Source: CAYWXK01 sp964462515
GTDB taxonomy: Bacteria; Planctomycetota; Phycisphaerae; Sedimentisphaerales; Anaerobacaceae
Assembly (NCBI GenBank): GCA_964462515.1
Contig: CAYWXK010000028.1
Location: forward strand, 1-52,574
Direction: 5' to 3'
DNA: 52,574 nt
Under the pieces are notes generated by a model. It ran no database searches. It saw only the letters and a program-made list of their open reading frames with translations, and had not been told where the DNA came from. Of this stretch, positions 25,423-33,868 are shown one piece after another. How positions within the stretch are numbered: position 1 is the stretch's first letter; each line of letters opens with the position of its first letter. The translations under genes were made by a program, and so were the position numbers.

Positions 25423-27105
25423 TCAGGACCTACGTCCAGGCGGTTTTTTAAAAAAAGCCTTAAGATCAAAATGAGTTTTAGCTTTTCTATTTTGTCGAAG
25501 TGCAAAATAAAGTGACGCTAAGTTATGGTGAATATAACTATCGAAATTGCGGTTACGCTTGTGCCCGTAGCGAAGTATACCCTCATAGATCTTTATAGCA
25601 TCCTCAAAGCGGCCTTCGTATATGGCTTCTTCGGCTCGGTGTATAGCCTTTGTCGGATGTTTTTTCTTCCTTCCATAAGGCCATCCGCCTTTTTGAACAA
25701 ATAGCTTCGGGTCAAAAGTTGTTGTGGCTTCAGCCTGCCATATAGGATCATCGTCTGAAAATCCCGGCATAAACGGTCGTGCAACATCCTTCCAATTAAT
25801 ACCTTTCCCGAAATGTCCTCTTCCGAACAAAGGAAGAATGAGTTTCCCAACAAGCCTTTCTATTAAACCTGCTTTTCCCCTACGTGCCGTTAACAACTTT
25901 TCCTGAAGAGATTGTAATTTTTGTCTGTCATCCTGATTAACCTCGTTCTCTTGAAAATAATACATAAAATAATTTGCAGTTTGAAAAACTTTAATTTTTA
26001 TTCCCGACTCTGCTGCAAGCCAGGAAAGCCTGTTGTAACACTGTCGATAAACTCTTTCTTCGCTAGAGCAATTTTCGATAAGTCTTACCAGATCTGCTAC
26101 AATGCTATCTAAAAATTGGCATCTTGACAGATTATGGCGGTGTGCTCCTTCTTCCCAATCTGCAATTGTCAAGGAGTTATCAAAGAAGAAGGTATTGTTA
26201 AAATGGACTTCATAATGAACTAACCCTATATCGTGATTTTTACGCATCTCCGCAATTATTTGGGCATGATGTTGGCGCATCCGCGAGATCGCTTCTTGAA
26301 ACACCTTCCACATATCTTCTTTTGAAGTAGCGACTTCAATTTCATCTAACATATGAAAAAATCTGGCATCTAATTCATCGCCAGATCTTGAATCGTCGGG
26401 ATGCTCTATACCCCAGAGAGAAAAAGCTATCGGCTCTCCTTTATACAAAAGCTCATTGTCCTCATATATCCCCATACCGATAGGTAACATCACTGCCCGC
26501 CCCTGTGATAATGCATATTGTGTAAGGACAACTTCATTTATTACACTACGGAACCTTTTTGCTCTGTAGGGCTCCCCCACATCAAATCTAAAGTCTTCTA
26601 TCGTTCCATCGGGATTTGTATATGGAATCAGAAATGGGATATTGCCGTTGCCAAGCAATCGAATATGGCGAAGCTTGCCTTTTTTAATCAAGACAATTCG
26701 ATTGGATACGCCTTTAATTTTGATAGCTCGAACCCAACGGTTATGCACTTTAATATAATCTTCTGGGTCTAATTTAATAATTGCGCTCGTCGGTTTGGAA
26801 ATGTTACCAAAATCTTTCAGGTAAATGACTCTACGAATCTTGTCAAGATATTTGCTTGGAAGTTTATTTTCTATCTGAACAAAAAGCCCCCAATACGGAG
26901 AAACAATTCCATCGCTTTTATTTTGTATTTTAAAACCTGTCAAACCAACAAGGCATGATTTGATTTCCTTCAGAGTCATTTTAGAAGAGACATTTCTTAA
27001 TACTTTCAGATTGCCAATGGGTGAACTTGCCACTTTATGTGATTCTCCGCCTTTATCACCTTGAGATACAAAAATACATACGTACATTGGCTCATAAAGA
27101 GACAA
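25423..27105 (-). CDS. Kinase-like (LPS-kinase/aminoglycoside-kinase fold) protein with C-terminal TPR-like helices
   Basis: 560 residues, no signal peptide, so probably cytoplasmic. The central part has the shape of an atypical protein or sugar kinase: AKRFRSVINEVVLTQYALSQ (helix-C-like), a catalytic-loop-like block VHYEVHFNNTFFFDNS and the metal-loop ADWEEG in place of DFG. This resembles the HxDxxxxN...DxE layout of Kdo/heptose kinases with the HxD reading HYEVH, so activity is uncertain. Residues about 475-545 (AEEAIYEGRFEDAIKIYEGI, HHNLASLYFALRQNRKAKTHF) are a TPR pair. The N-terminal 200 residues are beta-rich and unassigned. The start at 27105 lacks a clear ribosome site; Met7 or Met43 are alternatives. 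AT-rich compared with its neighbours, and isolated, which may point to transfer. Confidence 0.6.
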   Translation of the reverse strand: MSLYEPMYVCIFVSQGDKGGESHKVASSPIGNLKVLRNVSSKMTLKEIKSCLVGLTGFKIQNKSDGIVSPYWGLFVQIENKLPSKYLDKIRRVIYLKDFGNISKPTSAIIKLDPEDYIKVHNRWVRAIKIKGVSNRIVLIKKGKLRHIRLLGNGNIPFLIPYTNPDGTIEDFRFDVGEPYRAKRFRSVINEVVLTQYALSQGRAVMLPIGMGIYEDNELLYKGEPIAFSLWGIEHPDDSRSGDELDARFFHMLDEIEVATSKEDMWKVFQEAISRMRQHHAQIIAEMRKNHDIGLVHYEVHFNNTFFFDNSLTIADWEEGAHRHNLSRCQFLDSIVADLVRLIENCSSEERVYRQCYNRLSWLAAESGIKIKVFQTANYFMYYFQENEVNQDDRQKLQSLQEKLLTARRGKAGLIERLVGKLILPLFGRGHFGKGINWKDVARPFMPGFSDDDPIWQAEATTTFDPKLFVQKGGWPYGRKKKHPTKAIHRAEEAIYEGRFEDAIKIYEGILRYGHKRNRNFDSYIHHNLASLYFALRQNRKAKTHFDLKAFFKKPPGRRS

Positions 27106-27201
27106 TAATATTTAATACTTAAAAAATCAAGAGCTTGTGTTAACCGCAGGTATTACAGCCGCAAGATCTAAATAAGGAGAAATCCAAGTTTAAGTTTCTT
27201 C

Positions 27202-27312
27202 TTAAATTAAATACTTTCTGCTATTTTCAATTACTCTGTCAGTTTGTTCTGAAACATCCTGCACATACCTTGTTGCCATTTGTAAATCCGCATGACCAAG
27301 AAGCCTTTGAAC
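27202..27312 (-). pseudogene. Tyrosine recombinase (phage-type integrase) C-terminal fragment
   Basis: Thirty-six codons and a stop read VQRLLGHADLQMATRYVQDV followed by SEQTDRVIENSRKYLI. LLGHADLQMATRYVQ contains the box II histidine (the H of LLGH) and the nucleophilic tyrosine (RYV) of tyrosine recombinases in their normal spacing. Everything upstream, including box I and the first catalytic Arg, is missing because the reading frame runs into repeat A copy 3 within three bases and soon meets a stop. The junction implies that recombination at the repeat removed the 5' part. Confidence 0.8.
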
Positions 27313-27314
27313 AC

Positions 27315-27515
27315 GGATATATAAAACGGTGTACTATATTGTATTTTTTGTAAGTGACTAATTATACAGGACTTATAAAACACATATTTTTCCAGAATTG
27401 GTAGATAATGGGTTGTATAGTTGTAGGTTGGTTGTATAAGAATCAAGCCCTAAAAACTGAGAAAAAGAGAATATAAACTATGCCTAAATGAGAAGGCTAT
27501 ATTGCGTCTGCTCGA
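27315..27515 (+). repeat. Dispersed repeat family A, copy 3 (tail type B)
   Basis: The core runs GGATATATAAAACGGTG (27315) to GGTTGGTTGTA (27437), with the hairpin arms TTTTTGTAAGT / ACTTATAAAA... in the middle. Tail B (AAACTATGCCTAAATGAGA) is shared with copy 1 and extends to about 27515. The left edge abuts the recombinase fragment. From 27516 to the promoter at 27763 I see no gene. Confidence 0.9.
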
Positions 27516-27762
27516 TGTACGCCAAGCAAAGAAAGCTTAGAATGGCCCAGTGTGCAGAGAGTCGCCGCTATCGACTAAACAGTAATGTAAAAAAATCTCG
27601 ATGTCGCTTTTATGGTTACTTTTCTGGCTACGGATTAATTGGCTGACTGTGATGGCATTATTCGAAATCTCGATATCAAATGCAGTCGTATGGACAATGG
27701 GTACGTAGTCTACATAATGACAGGAAATTCATTTATGGGGATTCAACCTTTGCAGTTTTTTG

Positions 27763-27791
27763 TTGAAGATTATCGATAATTGGTATATAAT
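27763..27791 (+). promoter_or_regulatory. Sigma-70 promoter for the dockerin protein
   Basis: TTGAAG at 27763-27768, a 17-bp spacer and a perfect TATAAT at 27786-27791. The start codon is at 27887, leaving about 90 nt of leader. Confidence 0.7.
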
Positions 27792-27886
27792 ATATGCACT
27801 GTGAGAAAAGCAACTCATCTCACAGCATAGTGTTTTTTGAACAGGTATTAAAGCATATAGTCAGCAATTACTTGGAGAAGGAAAAA

Positions 27887-29206
27887 ATGAAAAAGCAAAG
27901 TTCAACAATCTCAATCGTTGCCTTTCTGGTTCTATTGGTTTCAAGCACCCTCACACTTGCAGATTGGTCCCCGGGGGACGACTACAAGATGCACAGCCCG
28001 CAGTTACCCAACAAAAACGGCCATGACATCTGCCTCGTCCATCAGGCCCTCGCCGATGATTTTAAGTGTTCTCAATCAGGACTGATAACCGACATCCATT
28101 TCTGGGTCTCCTGGCGCGGTGATAAAGATGCCTTCAAAAATGTAACCTGGAACATCGCCTTATGTGCAAATTCATCAGGCAAGCCGGGACGAATCCTTTG
28201 GCAACTTCATCAATCACGAGCCACGATTACATACCGGCTCTACGGAAACGGCAACCAGGGCTGGTATTGTCCTGGCACGGGGCTGAATGTCCCCAATGAC
28301 CACATAAACATCTACCAAGTTAATATCACCGACATAAGCGACCCCTTCTATCAGACAAAAGACCAAATCTACTGGCTGGCCATTCAGACCGAGATGAACG
28401 CAACAACGGCAGAGGTTGGCTGGAAGACATCGACCAGTTCGTACTTTAGCCCCGCTCGATATAAATCTGCGACCGGCGACTGGCTGCCTCTAAGCGACAC
28501 GAGCAATATTAACCTCGCCTTTGTCATTACAGGCGGCCCGACTATTGAGGTTGACCAATTCGAATCCAACCTCGTAAAAATTGAGTTCCACAGACCACAA
28601 GGCGGCATCGAGATAGTGGAACTGACCGGTTTTTCGAGTATGTCTTCAATTTTTTCGGGAGCCGAGGAAGGCCAGGATGACGACAGCGATGGCGACGGAT
28701 TTGATGATGTAGCGACAGAAATGGCCGCACTTGACCTTTCCGGCACAAGCCCAACATACGGCCCTATTAAAATGCGCCTGATCCCGGCCATTCCCTCATT
28801 TGGGCAGATTGAAGAGCAAGCCAACAATAATCCCGGCAAACTGGACCTGCCACCCTTTACCGCGACAGGCACCGCAGAAAGCTTTTTTGATATATTCTTC
28901 GAGTTAGAGATTGGAGGCTATATCCTTCACAATCACGTGCCGCTGCGATGGAATGATATTATAAAGCATAAGCCCCCATGGAACGCATCTTATGAGAGCG
29001 TTGATGTAATTGAACTTTTTGACGACTGGGGAGTACCAGCAGCGCTGATTATCGGGTCCTCGCTATACCGACCCGGCTACTGCCCAAGTCCGATAGGCGA
29101 CTTCAACGAGGATTGCATCGTCAACTTCTATGACTTTGCTATATTTGCCAGCAACTGGCTCGAATGCACCCGCCAGCCGCCTATCCTGTGCGACCTCGAC
29201 TGGTAA
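27887..29206 (+). CDS. Secreted planctomycete protein with C-terminal dockerin
   Basis: 439 residues from the ATG at 27887, which has GGAGAAGG upstream and a signal peptide (ISIVAFLVLLVSSTLTLA). Residues about 25-210 form the planctomycete beta-sandwich domain that opens WSPGDDYKMHSPQLPNKNG and includes LADDFKCSQSGLITDIHFW and YWLAIQTEM. Residues about 240-400 are a second beta domain with an acidic loop (EEGQDDDSDGDGFDD), which looks like a calcium-binding site. The C-terminus is a dockerin-like EF-hand (IGDFNEDCIVNFYDFAIFA). No catalytic motif is visible; surface or cell-wall attachment is likely. It is the only gene between repeat A copies 3 and 4, so it resembles a single-gene cassette. 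Confidence 0.85.
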   Translation: MKKQSSTISIVAFLVLLVSSTLTLADWSPGDDYKMHSPQLPNKNGHDICLVHQALADDFKCSQSGLITDIHFWVSWRGDKDAFKNVTWNIALCANSSGKPGRILWQLHQSRATITYRLYGNGNQGWYCPGTGLNVPNDHINIYQVNITDISDPFYQTKDQIYWLAIQTEMNATTAEVGWKTSTSSYFSPARYKSATGDWLPLSDTSNINLAFVITGGPTIEVDQFESNLVKIEFHRPQGGIEIVELTGFSSMSSIFSGAEEGQDDDSDGDGFDDVATEMAALDLSGTSPTYGPIKMRLIPAIPSFGQIEEQANNNPGKLDLPPFTATGTAESFFDIFFELEIGGYILHNHVPLRWNDIIKHKPPWNASYESVDVIELFDDWGVPAALIIGSSLYRPGYCPSPIGDFNEDCIVNFYDFAIFASNWLECTRQPPILCDLDW

Positions 29207-29377
29207 TCTGCCCCTGATCTGCCCCTTATTTTCGGTCCAGTATTTATGAGAGGATCCACAGTCCTGTACTCCATCGAGCACTGGTGTATTTGGCCTGATG
29301 CGGCCGGCCAGACGACACTGTTCGGTAAAACCTGACGACATTATATAGCCCGAGTTGCTATTAGGTCGGTAGTGATT

Positions 29378-29523
29378 TTAATCCATCTGCCAGTAACCTG
29401 CAACATATCGCAACTCAAGAAGAATTCCCTGTCGATTAGCGACAACTATTCTTTCCGATCCGCTTGCCTTAGCCATGAATGCAACTTTACCAAAACTCAG
29501 CGATAGCAATACTAAAGTTCTAA
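29378..29523 (-). pseudogene. 5'-truncated fragment of a secreted protein
   Basis: The frame emerging from repeat A copy 4 reads TLVLLSLSFGKVAFMAKASG then SERIVVANRQGILLELRY and stops after GYWQMD. The first part has the look of a signal peptide and the second of beta strands. The true start is missing because the repeat replaces it. I do not recognise the family. The 29207-29377 stretch carries no further gene that I can support. Confidence 0.35.
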
Positions 29524-29712
29524 GGATATATAAAACGGTGTACAATTTTTTCTTTTTTATAAGACGCTGATAATAAAGCACTTATGGAATGGGCATTTTT
29601 GCCGAATTGGTAGATAATGGGTTGTATAGTTGTAATATGGTTGTAGTCCATTTTGGCCAGTTTTTCTCAAAATCATGTCACCATGTCAGCAGTTTATAGT
29701 TAATAGCTCATT
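29524..29712 (+). repeat. Dispersed repeat family A, copy 4 (tail type A)
   Basis: GGATATATAAAACGGTG at 29524, arms TTTTTTATAAG and GCACTTATGG, closing TTGTATAGTTGTAATATGG. Tail A follows (GCCAGTTTTTCTCAAAA, CATGTCACCATGTCAGCAG), shared with copies 5, 6 and 7. Confidence 0.9.
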
Positions 29713-29738
29713 ACCAGACCCACAGCAGCTTAAGTTAC

Positions 29739-29855
29739 ATGATGCCGGCAAGCTTTGCTCAGCTGTATCGGGAAGCTGGCTATCTGGTTCTCCATACGCC
29801 GATGCTTAATGAATTAAAAAACTGTGGAATTCTCTCATGGGCATTAGACCAATAA
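29739..29855 (+). other. Short coding-like remnant of unknown identity
   Basis: Thirty-eight codons (MMPASFAQLYREAGYLVLHT then PMLNELKNCGILSWALDQ) with plausible amphipathic helices but no ribosome site and no recognised family. The frame is open back into the repeat. It may be the 3' end of a gene cut by repeat A copy 4, or chance. Confidence 0.2.
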
Positions 29856-29877
29856 AAGTGGACAGACCATTTGCTAC

Positions 29878-31848
29878 CTAAAGTTGCTTAATGCCAAAGA
29901 TGGTGGCGATCCATGCATTTTTAATTGAATTGTGCTCCTGACCGACTGCATGATCGGCAAGTGGATATATCCTGTACTCTTTTTGTGATCGCACGCGGTT
30001 GTAAGTAGCAAAGGCGTTGCGGGGCGGGCATACGGAATCCTGCAAGCCCACCGACATTAGAACCGGACACTGGATTCTGTCTGCGAGATTCATCGTATCA
30101 ACATAGCTCAGGACACGATTGATATCACCGATTGTAAGCCCCGGAAACCGTTCAATCAATTCGGGATAATGCTTTCTGGGCCAGTCCGAGGCGGCCAGAT
30201 AACCGATCCAATCACCAAGCCAGGGGATGTCGGATGCACAGAAGGCAATCCGCTGATCCAGCGCGGCAGTGGCGAAAGACAATCCACCACCCTGACTTTC
30301 GCCTTCAACACCGATGCGGGATGGGTCGATCTCTGGACGGGATGCCAGAAAGTCAACAGCCCGAACACAGTCCATGTAAGCACCAACATAAACATATTCT
30401 TCTGGGCATTTTGGATTAAAACCCAAATACATGTACTCGCCCCCTTTAGCATCGACATCCTCCTTACTGTTGCCATGGCCGCGAGGATTCAGGGCTAATG
30501 TCGCGACATTCTTTCGATGGAAGTACGGCTGCATCGCTATGTTGTACCCAGGTAGACTAAGGATCGCCGGGTGCGGACCAGGTTTCCTTGGGACAGTGTA
30601 CCAGCCTTTGATACGCACATTTCCATAGCTGTACATCTCAACAAGGTAAACATCTAAGTCGTCTGTTGATAGGTCACTTCGGATCACATCAAAACGAGGT
30701 TTAATCTTTTCCATATCTGACTTTCGTTTGTTCCAGAAATCCTCAAAGTCCTTTTCGTGTGTCAGTTTGGGCTTGATCTTTTCAGGGTCGTAGCCAAAAA
30801 TCATCGATTTCCCAAACGGTGGAATCTTGCTGTCGCTGAGCATACAAATTACTCGATAGAATCCCGGTCCAGGAGGATCACACTTCATCACTTCATATAC
30901 ATCTGCATTCCTGTCCATTTGTATCTCGGTCCTGAAACTCTGAACTGCGGAATCATCATCCACCCTATCGCTTTTTAGTGTACACTCAAGAATTAATCTG
31001 TATTCCCGGCTCGAATGGTTAGAAATCTTTAGGTTTACGGGAAGGGAGCCGGAGGAAGAATAAATACCGTTGGAACTACCAAGCTGAAAGCTTGGCTCGA
31101 TGATATCCTCCATCTGAGGCAGTTCAACAACGACTGGTCCTTCATAGATTCCGCCCGGACCATTATCATCATACACCCGGACCGCGATGATATTGGAACC
31201 GCCCCAATTCACGATGCTAACGGGGATGCGGTATTTCCTTTTCATCAAATAGGCGCTGGCGTAATCAGGAGGCATTATCCCTGTAGCGCCAATTTTGATC
31301 CCATTGAAATACGTTACATCCACATCGTCCACCCGGCCCAGGGATAGAACGAGAAAACCATTATCTTTTTCCTCATCCCCCAAGATGAGCATATGCCATT
31401 CCTTGGGAATATCAAATCTTACTCTGTACCATGCAAACCCATCGTATCCAAGATAACCTGCCTCCTCCCATACTGTACCAATACGAATGTTGGTCCATCC
31501 CCTATGTTCGAATTCCGGTTTGGCCCAGTCCAGGTTATCGCCGGTTTTCATGACCCATCCTTCGGTAATGTTCAGATGGAACGATTCAGTTCCGGTCATA
31601 TCTGAGCAAAAAACTAAAAGCAGCGCTATATTTATCAAATATTTTGCACCAGTAGAACAGGTAGATATATCCGTTGACCGCGAGGTTTTGGGCAAAACAC
31701 GAATAAGAAAACAGATAAGCCAAAACACCTCAGTAACCGGAAATAGCCATTTTAGCAGGCGATATTTGCTTGTGTGTCCGAGAGACTTACCTGTTTTGGG
31801 ACAAACCGATACAAAATTCCTGTCTTTTATAATGTATGACATCAGCAA
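29878..31848 (-). CDS. CE7-type (acetyl xylan esterase / cephalosporin deacetylase) alpha/beta hydrolase
   Basis: Up to 656 residues. Residues about 100-250 form a galactose-binding-like sandwich (GYDGFAWYRVRFDIPKEW, NIIAVRVYDDNGPGGIYEGP). Residues about 370-656 are an alpha/beta hydrolase of the CE7 type: RGHGNS-like oxyanion region, nucleophile Ser518 in GVEGESQGGG, Asp604 in VGLQDSVCPP and His633 in LADHAVGQEH. It should remove acetyl groups from sugars outside the cytoplasm. The first 85 residues are odd: CPKTGKSLGHTSKYRLLKWLF...FLIRVLPKTSRST resembles the N-terminus of DUF362-type proteins, and the first bases overlap repeat B copy c. The start is therefore uncertain (TTG at 31848, ATG at 31842, or a start nearer the hydrophobic ALLLVF segment). 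Confidence 0.82.
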   Translation of the reverse strand: MLMSYIIKDRNFVSVCPKTGKSLGHTSKYRLLKWLFPVTEVFWLICFLIRVLPKTSRSTDISTCSTGAKYLINIALLLVFCSDMTGTESFHLNITEGWVMKTGDNLDWAKPEFEHRGWTNIRIGTVWEEAGYLGYDGFAWYRVRFDIPKEWHMLILGDEEKDNGFLVLSLGRVDDVDVTYFNGIKIGATGIMPPDYASAYLMKRKYRIPVSIVNWGGSNIIAVRVYDDNGPGGIYEGPVVVELPQMEDIIEPSFQLGSSNGIYSSSGSLPVNLKISNHSSREYRLILECTLKSDRVDDDSAVQSFRTEIQMDRNADVYEVMKCDPPGPGFYRVICMLSDSKIPPFGKSMIFGYDPEKIKPKLTHEKDFEDFWNKRKSDMEKIKPRFDVIRSDLSTDDLDVYLVEMYSYGNVRIKGWYTVPRKPGPHPAILSLPGYNIAMQPYFHRKNVATLALNPRGHGNSKEDVDAKGGEYMYLGFNPKCPEEYVYVGAYMDCVRAVDFLASRPEIDPSRIGVEGESQGGGLSFATAALDQRIAFCASDIPWLGDWIGYLAASDWPRKHYPELIERFPGLTIGDINRVLSYVDTMNLADRIQCPVLMSVGLQDSVCPPRNAFATYNRVRSQKEYRIYPLADHAVGQEHNSIKNAWIATIFGIKQL

Positions 31849-31900
31849 GAATGAGACAAAAAGCTCTCTGAATTAGGAGACGATTTCAACTCCTGGTGTT
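31832..31900 (-). repeat. Dispersed repeat family B, copy c
   Basis: Minus-strand copy of the element at 1608-1680 and 11005-11075: GAAATCGTCTCCTAATTC, TTTTTGTCTCATTCTTGC, TGATGTCATACA. It overlaps the first codons of the longest reading of the CE7 gene. Between 31901 and 32071 nothing else is recognised. Confidence 0.6.
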
Positions 31901-32071
31901 ATTATACTATTGTATTTTTTCCTTTCAAGAACTGTTCTTTGTTGTAACTGTGCTCGCTTTGCCAAGATCCTCTCACGCCGGCCTTAATACACATCATCGG
32001 GAGTAACGTTCCCGATGGCCTCATGATATCAGTGACTTTAACTGTGGGGGGTGAGTACAGCATTAGAATCA

Positions 32072-32423
32072 TCAGGACTCTATAGTCCATCCCTTACGAT
32101 ATTCATAATGGAGGTAATCATTGGCCTGAGGCACATTGGTAATCTTCATATTAGGCCCATCCCAGTACAACTTTTTGCCGGTGCGGATAGCAATATTACC
32201 CAATAAAACCACCTCAGTTAACGGTCCTGCAAAGTCAAAATTACATCCTGCTGGTTTTCCACCCTTGCAAGTTTCAATCCACTCTTGGTAATGTCCACTC
32301 GACTGTGGCAGGAATGTTTGGTGGCGGCTCAATTATCTCCTGAGCAATGGCTGCAGATGCTTCTGCCAGTACAACTGATATTCCTAAGAAGAACGATTGT
32401 ATAACGAAAGCTATGGTAGTCAT
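32072..32423 (-). pseudogene. Remnant of a Gfo/Idh/MocA gene, frameshifted, behind a Sec-type signal peptide
   Basis: An ATG at 32423 overlaps the stop of the PQQ gene (ATGA) with a good ribosome site and opens a signal-like peptide (MTTIAFVIQSFFLGISVVLA) that ends at a stop at 32274. In another frame, from about 32320 to 32072, lies a typical Gfo/Idh/MocA C-terminus: SSGHYQEWIETCKGGKPAG, NFDFAGPLTEVVLLGNIAIR, TGKKLYWDGPN, NDYLHYEYRKGW. EIIEPPPNIP in the first frame also fits the sequence just before that C-terminus, so one frameshift near 32310 plus a large internal deletion would explain both parts. The Rossmann half is absent; it cannot be active. Confidence 0.75.
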
Positions 32424-33769
32424 CTTGGTGGTTCCTTCTCTGGCGTTTTTTCTATTCGATAAAGCTTCATTAGTGTACGAATGATAATACTTCCTCGAAG
32501 AGCAGCTGGCGTTGCCATGCACATTTCACCCAGAGCATTTCTGCCCAATACCTTAAACTCCGGTCCCGCCTGTACAACAAAAGTATCGCCATCTTCGCTC
32601 AGGAAAAACAACTTGCCTTCATTGGCCCATGGCGATGCCGTAAATGCTCGTGCATCTTCGGCTAACCGCTGTTCTTCATAGATCACTTTTCCCGTGCGAC
32701 TATCATAGCAGCTCACTGTGCCTCGGTCGTAGAGTACGTAAAGATAGTCTCCATAGGCAATTGGCGAGGGATTATAAGGTCCACCGAATTTGTGATACCA
32801 AGCAATGTGCTTGCCTGGGTCCCATTCATTTTCGGGAGTGATATCGCCCGAAGCACCGGAGCGAATGGCATAGATGGGTCTGTTTTTGCTGTCGCCTACA
32901 AAACCGCTGCAGATATAGAGCAGGCCGTTGCCTTCCACTGGTGTAGGGATAGCGATAACAGACATAGGTCCAAGTTCCCATAGCAATTTGCCTTTTAGAT
33001 CATAAGATCGAATCTTGCCTGTGCCGCACGTCACCAGTTCGGTGCGTTTGGCGTTTTGCCATATGTAAGGCGTTACCCAGTTACTCCCCTCGTTACGCTC
33101 GATGCGAAAGAATTCCTTGCCTGTTTTCTTGTCCAAGGCAAGCAGGTATGATTTCTCCTCGTTGTCATTGACAATGAACAAGTTATCTCCGTATAGTGCT
33201 GGTGATGCGGCGGTGCCCCAGTTATAACGCATCTTAACAGGCTCTATGTTTTTACGCCAAATCTCTTCGCCCTCCAGATCAAAACAAAATACGCCGACAT
33301 TGCCGAAATAGAAATACACATGCTCGCCGTCGGTCACCGGAGTCTCCGACGCATAGGTGTTCTTAATATGCACCGGCAGGGCGGGCTCACCCCTGTACAC
33401 GGTCTTTTGCCATAGGATTTTCCCGCTGTCCCAGTCGAAGCAGTAGACCATCCAGTGATGAATAGCCGTAGATGGTTTGTTTCTTTCGCCACCGAGGTAA
33501 AGTCCCTTTTTTGCATCCTCAACGCTGCCTTCGCTTGCGACCGAGGTCAGGAATACTTTGTCACCCCACACAACGGGACAGGACCAGCCTCTGCCGGGAA
33601 TATCAACCTTCCACGCAACATTCTCAGTGGTGCTCCACGAAACTGGCAAAACCTCGTCTGCCGCAACACCGCACGACGTTCCCCTAAAACATGGCCAGTT
33701 TACTTTGGCTAACGAAAAAGACGTGAATATACTGCACAAAGCAATCGCATAAGACATTCTTCGATACAT
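32420..33769 (-). CDS. Secreted PQQ-like beta-propeller protein
   Basis: 449 residues with a signal peptide (SYAIALCSIFTSFSLA). Repeated tryptophan-docking strands of the PQQ/BamB propeller type occur throughout: WPCFRGTSCGVAADE, NVAWKVDIPGRGWSCPVVWG, VYCFDWDSGKILWQKTV, FCFDLEGEEIWRKN, LLALDKKTGKEFF, SYDLKGKLLWELG, VSCYDSRTGKVIYEE. The RGxxCGVAADE opening is typical of planctomycete and verrucomicrobial members, often found near sugar-oxidation genes. No dehydrogenase catalytic motif is seen, so a binding or scaffold role is likely. Its stop overlaps the start of the damaged ORF at 32423. Confidence 0.85.
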   Translation of the reverse strand: MYRRMSYAIALCSIFTSFSLAKVNWPCFRGTSCGVAADEVLPVSWSTTENVAWKVDIPGRGWSCPVVWGDKVFLTSVASEGSVEDAKKGLYLGGERNKPSTAIHHWMVYCFDWDSGKILWQKTVYRGEPALPVHIKNTYASETPVTDGEHVYFYFGNVGVFCFDLEGEEIWRKNIEPVKMRYNWGTAASPALYGDNLFIVNDNEEKSYLLALDKKTGKEFFRIERNEGSNWVTPYIWQNAKRTELVTCGTGKIRSYDLKGKLLWELGPMSVIAIPTPVEGNGLLYICSGFVGDSKNRPIYAIRSGASGDITPENEWDPGKHIAWYHKFGGPYNPSPIAYGDYLYVLYDRGTVSCYDSRTGKVIYEEQRLAEDARAFTASPWANEGKLFFLSEDGDTFVVQAGPEFKVLGRNALGEMCMATPAALRGSIIIRTLMKLYRIEKTPEKEPPR

Positions 33770-33868
33770 AAGGCTCTACTTCCAAGGTTTTGCTTTCATT
33801 CTGATTTCTTTTGGCGCTGTTACGAAACCACGCAATTCATACTCCAAAGGTGGTCCAAACTGGCTCTT

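Noticed and set aside
29822..29877. Insertion-sequence end (AAAAGTGGACAGACC)
   Set aside because: Resembles an IS terminus, but no matching inverted copy or transposase was found nearby.
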